Part shown: positions 17,515 through 25,169 of the stretch, piece after piece | How the letters are laid out: each line of letters begins with the position of its first letter | Numbering within the stretch: position 1 is the first letter of the stretch | DNA from: Azoarcus sp. Aa7 | GTDB lineage: Bacteria > Pseudomonadota > Gammaproteobacteria > Burkholderiales > Rhodocyclaceae | Reading direction: 5' to 3' | DNA: 38,033 nucleotides | NCBI RefSeq assembly: GCF_014822185.1 | Contig: NZ_QVLR01000065.1 | Location: 1 to 38,033 of the forward strand | Translations under genes and position numbers: made by a program | The notes under the pieces: model-generated | The model's input: only the letters and a program-made list of their open reading frames with translations | Told to the model about the DNA's origin: nothing | Database searches by the model: none

Positions 17515-17588
17515 AAGCAATAGTATTGGCTAGTATTCCTCCAGACAAAGACGCCCCGTCGCGAACTTGACCCCAACACTGCCTGGAG
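17515..17588 (+). promoter_or_regulatory. Class II operator/promoter and leader, amidohydrolase copy 1
   Basis: Positions 17515-17555 are identical over 41 nt to 31778-31818 before the second copy. They contain the near-palindrome CAATAGTATTG (17518-17528) and the direct repeat TAGTATT at 17521-17527 and 17531-17537, exactly 10 bp apart. TAGTAT is a plausible -10 box. Farther on, CTCCAGACA (17539-17547) can pair with TGCCTGGAG (17580-17588), which includes the ribosome binding site CTGGAG, with one mismatch. The upstream sequence 17469-17514 is AT-rich and unrelated to that of copy 2. Confidence 0.55.
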
Positions 17589-18202
17589 ATGAATCAAATG
17601 CAAAGCCAACTCAACGACATGCTCAAGCAAGCCTTCGCCGAAGCGACCAAGCTGTACCAGGAGCGCGGCTTCCAGCGCCGCGTGGGCTTCGGCAAGAAGC
17701 CGGCGCTGATCAACGTCGACCTCGCCAATGCCTGGACCCGCCCGGGCAACCCCTTCACGTGCGAGAAGATCGACGACGAGATCATCCCCGGCGTGCAGCG
17801 CCTGCTGAAGGCGTGCCGCGAGAACAACCATCCGGTGATCCACGTGACGACCTGCTACCAGGTCACGGACCGCAACAATCCGCACACCGACATGGGCCTG
17901 TGGCACAACAAGATCCCGGTCGACGTCGTCAATCAGGAAGACGAGAACATCTGGGCGATCGACTCGCGCATCGCGCCGATCGCGGGCGAGCAGGTGCTGA
18001 TCAAGAAGCGCGCGAGCTCGTTCCACGGTACCTACCTCGCCGGTTTCCTGCGTGCGGCGGGCGTCGACACCATCCTCGTGACCGGCGTGACGGCGTCGGC
18101 CTGCGTGCGCACGACGCTGTGCGACGGCCTGGCCGAGGGCTTCCGCACGATCGCCGTGCGCGAGTGCATCGGCGACCGCGTGCCGGGCGCCGTCGAGTGG
18201 AA
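17515..18202 (+). repeat. Long direct repeat, left copy
   Basis: This segment is repeated at 31778-32465 in the same orientation. The first 41 nt are identical, the next 35 nt (17556-17590) are diverged, and 17591-18202 is identical by eye over 612 nt, including synonymous sites. The last 82 nt of the gene differ at several sites. The repeats are 14,263 bp apart. Confidence 0.9.
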
Positions 18203-18284
18203 TCTGTTCGACATCGACGCCAAGTTCGCCGACGTCGAATCGGTCGATCGCTGCGTCGACTACCTCTCCACGGTCAAGGGCTGA
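17598..18284 (+). CDS. N-carbamoylsarcosine amidohydrolase, copy 1
   Basis: A 228-residue cysteine hydrolase of the isochorismatase-like fold, N-carbamoylsarcosine amidohydrolase subgroup. It converts N-carbamoylsarcosine to sarcosine, CO2 and ammonia. The catalytic triad is visible as Asp41 (INVDLANAW), Lys136 (LIKKRASSFHGT) and Cys169 (TGVTASACVRTT), the last preceded by the family's cis-peptide-type VTAS segment. ATG 17598 is preferred over the in-frame ATG 17589: the ribosome binding site CTGGAG directly abuts the latter, and copy 2 has ACG at the corresponding codon. The protein differs from copy 2 only in the C-terminal residues (DYLSTVKG here, DYLYSMKG there). It acts directly downstream of the HyuAB reaction. 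Confidence 0.9.
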   Translation: MQSQLNDMLKQAFAEATKLYQERGFQRRVGFGKKPALINVDLANAWTRPGNPFTCEKIDDEIIPGVQRLLKACRENNHPVIHVTTCYQVTDRNNPHTDMGLWHNKIPVDVVNQEDENIWAIDSRIAPIAGEQVLIKKRASSFHGTYLAGFLRAAGVDTILVTGVTASACVRTTLCDGLAEGFRTIAVRECIGDRVPGAVEWNLFDIDAKFADVESVDRCVDYLSTVKG

Positions 18285-18355
18285 GTCCGGCTTCGTGCAG
18301 CAGCGGGCGCGCGCGGTGCGCCCCCGTCACCCCGAATGGATACGTGGAATCGAAA

Positions 18356-19648
18356 ATGGCAACGCGAGGCACGAATTACCCGGCGCTCCGGCGCGTAGTA
18401 GTGACCGGGCTCGGGCTTGTGACGCCGGTCGGCGTGGGCGTCGAGCACGCATGGTCGCAACTCCTGGCCGGGGCATCCGGCATTCGGCGCATCGAGCGCT
18501 TCGATGTTTCCGATCTCGCGTCACGGATCGCGGGGCTGGTGCCGGAGGCCACCTATGCCGATGGCGGTTTCACAGCGGATGAATGGGTGCCGGTCAAGGA
18601 CCAGCGCAAGATGGACCGTTATGCGATGTACGCACTGTGCGCCGCGGACCAGGCCTTGCGCGACGCCGACTGGCGACCGACGACATCGGCGGCGCGCGAG
18701 CAGACGGGCGTGCTGATCGGCTCCGGCATCGGCGGCCTCCCGGCCATCTCCGAGGGGGCGGTGACATTGCACGAACAGGGAGCCCGGCGCATCTCGCCGT
18801 TTTTCATTCCCTCCACGCTGGTGAACCTCGCGGCCGGCCAGATCGCGATCCGTCACGGTCTGCGTGGCCCCACGCATGGCGTTGCCACCGCTTGCGCGAG
18901 TGGCGCGCACGCAATCGGCGACGCTGCGCGCATGGTCATGCTCGGCGACGCCGACGTAATGGTTGCAGGCGGCACCGAGGCAGCGGTATCGCGTCTCGGC
19001 ATCGCCGGGTTCTGCGCGGCGCGCGCGTTGTCCACTGGCTTCAACGACGACCCGCAGGCCGCTTCCCGACCGTGGGACGCCGCGCGCGATGGCTTTGTGA
19101 TCGGGGAGGGCGCCGGCGTTGTCGTGCTCGAGTCGTATGAGCATGCGCGCGCACGTGGCGCCCGCATTTATGCCGAAGTCCTCGGTTACGGGCTCTCCGG
19201 CGATGGCCATCACATCGCCGCGCCGCCCGAAGACGGCAACGGCGCGGCTCGCGCGATGCGGGCAGCCCTCGCGCGGGCCGAAGTTCCGCCCGGCGAGGTC
19301 GACTACGTCAATGCGCACGCGACCTCGACGCCGCTCGGCGACCTGGTCGAGTTGCGCGCGATCCGCGACGTCTTCGGTGATCATGCGGGCAATCTGTCGG
19401 TGTCGTCGACGAAGTCTGCGATGGGTCACCTGCTCGGCGCTTCGGGCGCAGTCGAAGCGATCCTGTCGGTGCTCGCGCTGCGCGACCAGGTCGTTCCCCC
19501 GACGCTGAACCTCGTGCAGCCGCCGGTGGAATTCGCCGACATGGATTTCGTCCCCGGCCACGCGAAAAGACGTCCCGTTCGCATCGCCTTGTCGAATTCG
19601 TTCGGCTTCGGCGGAACAAACGCGGCCCTGGTGTTGGGAGCCTGTTGA
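18356..19648 (+). CDS. 3-oxoacyl-ACP synthase II-like (FabF-like)
   Basis: A 430-residue condensing enzyme of the KAS II type, which extends acyl-ACP with malonyl-ACP. The Cys-His-His triad is intact: Cys180 (VATACASGAHAIG), His321 (NAHATSTPLGD) and His358 (STKSAMGHLLGASG). The C-terminal SNSFGFGGTNAALVL is also typical. The start lies 71 bp after amidohydrolase copy 1, and no strong ribosome binding site precedes it. No acyl carrier protein, FabD, FabG or other fatty-acid or polyketide gene is nearby, so its presence in a creatinine cluster is unexplained. It could be the end of a transferred segment or have a specialised role. Activity seems likely from motifs. Confidence 0.88.
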   Translation: MATRGTNYPALRRVVVTGLGLVTPVGVGVEHAWSQLLAGASGIRRIERFDVSDLASRIAGLVPEATYADGGFTADEWVPVKDQRKMDRYAMYALCAADQALRDADWRPTTSAAREQTGVLIGSGIGGLPAISEGAVTLHEQGARRISPFFIPSTLVNLAAGQIAIRHGLRGPTHGVATACASGAHAIGDAARMVMLGDADVMVAGGTEAAVSRLGIAGFCAARALSTGFNDDPQAASRPWDAARDGFVIGEGAGVVVLESYEHARARGARIYAEVLGYGLSGDGHHIAAPPEDGNGAARAMRAALARAEVPPGEVDYVNAHATSTPLGDLVELRAIRDVFGDHAGNLSVSSTKSAMGHLLGASGAVEAILSVLALRDQVVPPTLNLVQPPVEFADMDFVPGHAKRRPVRIALSNSFGFGGTNAALVLGAC

Positions 19649-20907
19649 TCGAGCCAAATCGCTCACCCATTCGATGTTTTCGGATTGACGATCCAGATGC
19701 CGTTTTCAAATCAAAACCGCTGAAAACTTTTATCGGCGGACATCCAGACGCCGTCCCGGATATATTTTTCGTCGAGCGCGAGAAGAATTGTCCGTGATGG
19801 TGCAGGATTCGACCAGGAAATCCAGCCTGGTTAGTTCGTGATCGGAAAGTCGAGCATCTGGAAGATATATTTCCAATTCGTAAGTCTTGCCTGAATTAGA
19901 TCCGTTTCCGCATAAACAGAAATGCGCGAAGCAATCATGAAGGGCGAATCCAGTTCGATGTTGGTTCTCAATGTTGCCAATGAAGTCGGGCCGAGATCTC
20001 GTACGTGCGCACTCCGGTTTTCGACGCAAGGAAGCGTCTGAATAACCGGCGGTGCGCTCGCCAAGCAGTGTTCTGCGGCGCCGGGATGTGAGCGTATCTG
20101 ATTGATATTGGGGGAATCCGGCGCGCAATGCGCCTTCCCTTGCGGCCGCTCGCCGCGGCTCTCCAGATTTTCCAGAAGCGACTTGTCCAGTCGAGTCCTT
20201 GCGCTCGCGTGGCTGCATTGCATTCCTTGAAAGGAAGGAAAGCGCCTCTAATTCATCCCCGGAAATCGACGGATTGAATTCGCAAGTCGTCAATCCGTCG
20301 AGATAAACGACAGAGTCGCCATTAAATTTGCGCCCCAAAACGAATCATGAAAATGCAAATCTGCACATGCTTGGTGCGGATTATTGTGGCTGTGAATTTG
20401 GTAATTGCGGACACGTTGCGAAAATTCCGCTGATTTGCGCCATTTTGCCCTGACTTCAATTCGAATTGCATTGATGAATATAGTGGCATGGCAATTGCTG
20501 TGGTTAATTGCCAAGTTATTCGTGAAGTTGTCAGTCGAGGTGAAAAATGCATGGCTGTGATTGTGGGTCTGTCCGAGTTTGCACGTCGTTCCACCGAACT
20601 CCCTGCGATCCGCGGGTACCAAAGGCGCGCGACCGCTGCTCACTCACGCAGGGCCATCTCGTTGGTTCCGTACCTGATTGCAGGTATAGAGGTTCCAGCA
20701 GTCGCTTCCTGGACGGTACCGCGCTGCCATCTCGATAGCCTGCTGATTGTTGCGGTGCATCGGGCCTGCTTTCGGCTTATCGATCGCGTCGGGCTCATCG
20801 GCATTTGCCGGATCGCCAGTCGTGTCCTGGTCAAGCGAATCCGCCGTGCGCGCTCGTCATATGCATGGCACGAGCGGCGGTGTGGAACATAGTGCGCTGC
20901 GAAATGA
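19649..20907. other. AT-richer stretch without recognisable genes
   Basis: About 1.26 kb with clearly lower GC than the flanks. Open frames exist on the minus strand (for example 19730-20338 and 20290-20643) and on the plus strand (20488-20892), but none has a family I recognise, a good ribosome binding site or codon use like the neighbours. Minus-strand peptide stretches such as ARLTNWKYIFQMLDFPITN look less random than the rest and may be decayed coding sequence. A 7-bp inverted repeat GGCAATT/AATTGCC sits near 20490-20513. I read this as a degraded or foreign insert between fabF and hyuA. Confidence 0.45.
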
Positions 20908-20977
20908 ACTATTGAGTAAGGGCGCAATAGTCGGCAGAAAACAGTCAATAGACCAACAAGAATCTGACGCCTAGTAT
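20908..20977 (+). promoter_or_regulatory. hyuA upstream operator and -10 candidate, class II-like
   Basis: ACTATTG (20908-20914) and CAATAGT (20925-20931) form a perfect 7-bp inverted repeat with a 10-bp spacer. CAATA recurs at 20946-20950. CTAGTATCC follows at 20971, with TAGTAT (20972-20977) as candidate -10 box. CAATAGT and CTAGTAT both occur in the promoters of the two amidohydrolase copies, which suggests one regulator for all three, possibly the LysR protein at 30779-31696. Confidence 0.5.
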
Positions 20978-20981
20978 CCGG

Positions 20982-21016
20982 TTTATCTGTTAGCGCTTAT
21001 GTGCTCATTAGATAAA
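20982..21016 (+). promoter_or_regulatory. Inverted repeat/hairpin in hyuA leader
   Basis: Outer arms TTTATCT (20982-20988) and AGATAAA (21010-21016) and inner arms AGCGC (20992-20996) and GTGCT (21001-21005, one G-U pair) fold into a two-part hairpin with a TTAT loop. It begins about where transcription from the proposed -10 box would start, so it could be a 5'-end stabiliser or an operator. The hyuA start lies 85 bp farther on. Confidence 0.45.
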
Positions 21017-21101
21017 TGAATAGGAGTTGCCTGCGGAGTACCAAGCTGTCGCTGCCCATTGAGAGACGAACGCAATAATCAAAGGTGTAAAGGAGAAAGT
21101 A

Positions 21102-23198
21102 ATGGCAAGAATCGGAGTGGATGTCGGGGGAACCTTCACCGACCTAGTTCTCGAGATCGAAGGCGAGAATGGGGCCGGCAATCGCGTCTATGTTCACAAA
21201 GTGCCAAGCACGCCGTGCGATCAGTCCGAAGGCGTGCTGCGGGGCATTCTCGAGATCTGCCGCATCGGCGGCATCTATCCAAGCGACGTGCGCATGATCG
21301 TCCATGGCACGACCGTCGCGACCAATATCACGATCGAACACAACGGCGCCGAAGTCGGCATGCTGACGACGCGCGGTTTCCGCGACATCCTGCACATCGG
21401 TCGGCACAAGCGGCCCGAGAACTTCTCGCTGCAGTTCGACGTGCCATGGCAGTCGCGACCGCTTGTGAAGCGCCGCAACCGCATCGCGATCAGCGAACGC
21501 GTCATGCCGCCGCACGGGGAGGTGACGCAGGCGTTGGCCGAGGAGGAGGTTCGCGCGGCAGCGGAGCTCTTCAAGGCGCGCGGCATCAAGTCCGTGATCG
21601 TCTGCTTCCTCTATTCCTTCCTCAATGCTGCACACGAGCGCCGGGCCAAGGAGATCATCCAGGAAGTGCTGCCCGATGCCTACGTGTCGTGCTCGTCGGA
21701 AGTCGCGAACGTCATTCGCGAGTACGAGCGCTTCTCGACGACCGCGATGAACGCGTACGTCGGCCCGAAGACCTCTCATTACCTGAAGAATCTCGAGCAG
21801 AAGTTGCTCGACGCGGGCATCAAGGCCCATCTGCGGATCATGCAGTCGAACGGTGGGGTGTCGACGGTCGATAAGTGTTCGAAGGAGGCGGTTTCGATCC
21901 TGATGTCGGGGCTTGCCGGGGGCGTGATGGGCGGACGCTGGGCCGGTGCGCTGTCGGAGGAGAAGAACATCATCACCGTCGATATCGGCGGCACGTCGGC
22001 TGACTTCAGCACGATCCCGGATGGCAAGGTGAAGATCATGAACCCGCGCGACACCTACGTCGGCGCATATCCGATCCTCGCACCGATGATCGACCTCGCG
22101 ACGATGGGCGCCGGTGGCGGCTCGATCGCCTATATCGACGAGGGTGGCGCCTTCCGCGTCGGGCCGCGTTCGGCGGGCGCCGACCCGGGCCCGGCCTGCT
22201 ACGGCAAGGGCGGCACCGAGCCGACGGTGACCGACGCGCAGGTCGTGCTGGGGCGTCTCGATCCGGACCATTTCCTCGGAGGTGGCATCCAGATCGACGC
22301 CGAGCTGGCACGCGAAGCGATCCGTACGAAGGTCGCAGAGCCGCTGGGGCTCACGGTCGAAGAGGCCGCGCTCGGCATCATCCGCATCCTCAACTCCAAC
22401 ATGTCGCTCGCGATCCGCGCGAATTCGGTCGCGAAGGGTTATGACCCGCGCAAGTTCGCGCTCGCACCCTTCGGCGGCGCAGGCCCGCTCAATGGCGTGG
22501 CTCTGGCCGAGGCAGTGTCGGCGCGCGAGGTGATCGTGCCGCCGGCGCCGGGCATCACCGCCGCGATCGGGCTGCTCGTCACCGACATGCAGTACGAGTT
22601 CATGCGCTCTGTTCCAACCGTGCTGAAGAACGTCGAGCAACCCGCGCTCGACAAGCTCAACCGCGTGATCGAAGAACTGACCGCGCTGTGCCGCGAGCGC
22701 CTCGACGACGACGGCGTGCCGGCCGAAAACCAGCATTTCGTTCGCATCGCCGAGTGCCGCTATCACGGCCAAGGCTTCGAACTGCGCGCGGACATCCCTG
22801 ATGGTCGACTCGACGGCGAGAAGCTCGCTGCGGTCAAGGAGAGCTTCAAGGCACAGCACAGCCGTGACTACGGTTGGGCCTTCGACGACGTTGATGTCGA
22901 GATCGTCACGATCCGCATCATCGGCATCGCCCGCACGCGTCCGCTCGCCTGGCCGGAACTGGAGGACGCCGCGGGGAGCAGCCTGGATGCGGCCCTGATG
23001 TACGAGCGGCCGACGATCTTCGATGACAAGAAGACCTACGCGACGCCGCGCTACGACCGCAAGAAGCTGAAAGCCGGCCATCAGCTTTCCGGCCCCGCGA
23101 TCATTGTCCAGCACGACTCGACGACGCTGGTGCCGCCGGGCTACGTGGCCAAAGTGTCGGCCAAGGGCAACATCCATATCAATGCGCAGCGCGTCTAA
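21102..23198 (+). CDS. hyuA: Hydantoinase A subunit, N-methylhydantoin amidohydrolase
   Basis: A 698-residue subunit of the HyuA/5-oxoprolinase family. With HyuB it hydrolyses a cyclic imide at the cost of ATP; in this setting N-methylhydantoin to N-carbamoylsarcosine. The N-terminus has the nucleotide-binding GVDVGGTFTDLVLE, and a second ATPase-fold motif ITVDIGGTSADFS lies near residue 293. GAGGGSIAYID and SAGADPGPACYGKGGTEPTVTDA are conserved family blocks. The start follows AGGAG (21091-21095) with a 6-nt spacer. HyuA length of about 680-720 is normal. 5-Oxoprolinase or other hydantoin substrates are possible by sequence; adjacent N-carbamoylsarcosine amidohydrolase genes favour N-methylhydantoin. 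Confidence 0.92.
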   Translation: MARIGVDVGGTFTDLVLEIEGENGAGNRVYVHKVPSTPCDQSEGVLRGILEICRIGGIYPSDVRMIVHGTTVATNITIEHNGAEVGMLTTRGFRDILHIGRHKRPENFSLQFDVPWQSRPLVKRRNRIAISERVMPPHGEVTQALAEEEVRAAAELFKARGIKSVIVCFLYSFLNAAHERRAKEIIQEVLPDAYVSCSSEVANVIREYERFSTTAMNAYVGPKTSHYLKNLEQKLLDAGIKAHLRIMQSNGGVSTVDKCSKEAVSILMSGLAGGVMGGRWAGALSEEKNIITVDIGGTSADFSTIPDGKVKIMNPRDTYVGAYPILAPMIDLATMGAGGGSIAYIDEGGAFRVGPRSAGADPGPACYGKGGTEPTVTDAQVVLGRLDPDHFLGGGIQIDAELAREAIRTKVAEPLGLTVEEAALGIIRILNSNMSLAIRANSVAKGYDPRKFALAPFGGAGPLNGVALAEAVSAREVIVPPAPGITAAIGLLVTDMQYEFMRSVPTVLKNVEQPALDKLNRVIEELTALCRERLDDDGVPAENQHFVRIAECRYHGQGFELRADIPDGRLDGEKLAAVKESFKAQHSRDYGWAFDDVDVEIVTIRIIGIARTRPLAWPELEDAAGSSLDAALMYERPTIFDDKKTYATPRYDRKKLKAGHQLSGPAIIVQHDSTTLVPPGYVAKVSAKGNIHINAQRV

Positions 23199-23208
23199 GG
23201 AGAAGCAG

Positions 23209-25017
23209 ATGAACCCGTCCAGCCCCAAGGTCGACCCGATCACCCTGCAGGTCATCAGCGGCGCGCTGCACACCATCGCCGAGGAGATGGGCCACGTGCT
23301 CTATCGCATGTCCTTCTCGTCGATCATCCGCGAGTCGCAGGACATCGGCGCAGGCCTCTTCGACCTGCAGTTCAACACGCTCACCGAGTCCGAGGGCTCG
23401 CCGCTGCACATCGGCTCGATTCCCGCCTACCTGCGCGGCATCGACCAGTGCTTGCAGGGCGGGGTGTGGAACGAGGGCGATGTCGTCCTGCACAACCACC
23501 CCTATTATGGAGCGAGCCACAGCCCCGACCTGTGCATCGTCGTACCCGTGTTCTGGCGCGGCGAGCTGGTCGCCTTCGCGGCCAACACCGCGCATCACGT
23601 CGACATCGGCGCGGCCACGCCGGGCCTCATCATCGACATCCCCGACGTCTTCGCGGAAGGCATGCTCTTCGCCGGTATCAAGCTCTATGAAGGCGGCAAG
23701 CGCAACGAGGGCCTGTGGCAGTACATCAGCCACAACAGCCGCACCGCGAAACAGACCAAGGACGACATCGACGCGCAGATCGCCTCGGCCATGCTCGGCG
23801 CGCAGCGCATGCAGGAGCTCCTCGACACCTACGGCAAGGAGACGGTGTTCGGTGCGGCCGACCAGCTGATGGACTACACGGAGTCGATGATGCGCGCGCG
23901 CATCGCCGAGATTCCGGACGGCGAGTACTTCGCCGAGGGCTATCTTGACGACGACGGCGCGAACCGCGACAAGCGCCTGCCGATCAAGGTCTGCGTGCGC
24001 GTCACCGGCGACAGCGTCGAGGTCGACCTCACCGGCTCGGCCGACCAGGTGCCGACCGGCTTCAACGTGCCGTTCGAGGGCTCGACGAAACCGGCGTGCT
24101 ACTGCGCCTTCCGCGCGATGCTGACGGACTCCGCCCTGATGGAGGTGAAGCTTCCGCCCAACGAGGGTTCCTTCCGCCCGATCAAGGTCACGGCGCCGAA
24201 GGGGTCGATCTTCAACCCGATTTATCCGGCGGCGGCCGAAGCGCGCTTCACGCAGTGCAACCGCATGATCGACCTCATCATCAAGGCGCTCTCGCCGGTG
24301 ATCCCGCAGCGCGTTACCGCGGGCAACTCGGCGACGCTGTCCTTCGCGGCCTATTCGGGCATCAAGCCGGACGGCGACTACTGGGTGTTCCTCGAGGTCA
24401 ACGAGGGCGCCTACGGCGGCCGGCCGCATTCCGACGGCCCGGACTCGATCGACAACCTGATGGCCAACACGCGCAATAACCCGATCGAGGACCTCGGCAT
24501 GCACCTGCCGATGGTGTGCGACCGCTACGAGCTGCGTGACGACGTGATGCCCGGGGCCGGGCAGTTCCGCGGCGGCATCGGTGTCGTGAAGACGCAGCGT
24601 ATGCTCACCGATGGCGCGATCACGCACGAATCCGAGCGCCATCTCGACGTGCCCTGGGGCGCATTCGGCGGCACCGACGGGGTTGCGGGCAGGGTGGAGA
24701 TTTTCCGCGCGAACGGGACGAAGTACGACACCTACGCGAAGTTTTCGAACCTGCGCGTGGCGGCAGGCGGCGGCATGTCGTACTACGCGCCCTGCGGTGG
24801 CGGCTACGGCGACCCGCTCGATCGTCCGGCCAGTCAGGTGCTGGAGGACGTGATGGACGACTTCTGCACCCTGGAGCACGCCCGCAACGTCTATGGCGTG
24901 ATCATTTCCGAGGATCTCGTCCTCGACGCGGCGGCCACCCAGTCCCGCCGTACGCTGCTCCGCCTGGAGCGGCAGATGGTTGCCTCCCCGCAATCGCCCG
25001 TGACCGCGCCGGCCTGA
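23209..25017 (+). CDS. hyuB: Hydantoinase B subunit, N-methylhydantoin amidohydrolase
   Basis: A 602-residue HyuB-family protein, the second subunit of the ATP-dependent imidase. Recognisable family features are the N-terminal DPITLQVISGALHTIAEEMG, HNHPYYGASHSPDL, the HHVDIGAATPG block and the later RFTQCNRMIDLIIKALSPVI, followed by the glycine-rich RPHSDGPDSIDN region. It begins 10 bp after the hyuA stop with GGAGAAG as ribosome binding site, so the two are one operon and likely made in equal amounts. A 9-bp hairpin lies 42 bp after the stop. Substrate assignment rests on context, as for HyuA. Confidence 0.92.
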   Translation: MNPSSPKVDPITLQVISGALHTIAEEMGHVLYRMSFSSIIRESQDIGAGLFDLQFNTLTESEGSPLHIGSIPAYLRGIDQCLQGGVWNEGDVVLHNHPYYGASHSPDLCIVVPVFWRGELVAFAANTAHHVDIGAATPGLIIDIPDVFAEGMLFAGIKLYEGGKRNEGLWQYISHNSRTAKQTKDDIDAQIASAMLGAQRMQELLDTYGKETVFGAADQLMDYTESMMRARIAEIPDGEYFAEGYLDDDGANRDKRLPIKVCVRVTGDSVEVDLTGSADQVPTGFNVPFEGSTKPACYCAFRAMLTDSALMEVKLPPNEGSFRPIKVTAPKGSIFNPIYPAAAEARFTQCNRMIDLIIKALSPVIPQRVTAGNSATLSFAAYSGIKPDGDYWVFLEVNEGAYGGRPHSDGPDSIDNLMANTRNNPIEDLGMHLPMVCDRYELRDDVMPGAGQFRGGIGVVKTQRMLTDGAITHESERHLDVPWGAFGGTDGVAGRVEIFRANGTKYDTYAKFSNLRVAAGGGMSYYAPCGGGYGDPLDRPASQVLEDVMDDFCTLEHARNVYGVIISEDLVLDAAATQSRRTLLRLERQMVASPQSPVTAPA

Positions 25018-25058
25018 CCGGCGCGGCAGCACCCTCTCTTTAGTCAGCAGCTCCCGCA

Positions 25059-25080
25059 CACCCGGCCGCAAGGCCGGGTG
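25059..25080 (+). terminator. 9-bp hairpin after hyuB
   Basis: Arms 25059-25067 and 25072-25080 pair perfectly around a GCAA tetraloop. No T-tract follows, so it may only partly stop transcription into the permease gene 90 bp downstream. Confidence 0.5.
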
Positions 25081-25169
25081 GGGAGGCGTGCGCGCGCGTT
25101 CCGGCACAGGCCTCCCGTTCTTTGTTCGTCATCCCAGGAAATGTTTCGTCACCGAGGAGAAAGTGCATC

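Noticed and set aside
17567-19648. A single 693-residue frame across amidohydrolase copy 1 and fabF
   Set aside because: Its first part reads the amidohydrolase out of frame; only the FabF part is a real protein and it has its own start.
20488-20892. 134-residue plus-strand frame as a gene
   Set aside because: No ribosome binding site, family or codon pattern like the neighbours; it lies within the AT-richer tract.
21144-23276. 710-residue minus-strand frame opposite hyuA
   Set aside because: Antisense artefact of high GC content; hyuA has clear family motifs and a ribosome binding site.
23179-25107. 642-residue minus-strand frame opposite hyuB
   Set aside because: Shadow of hyuB with low-complexity composition.
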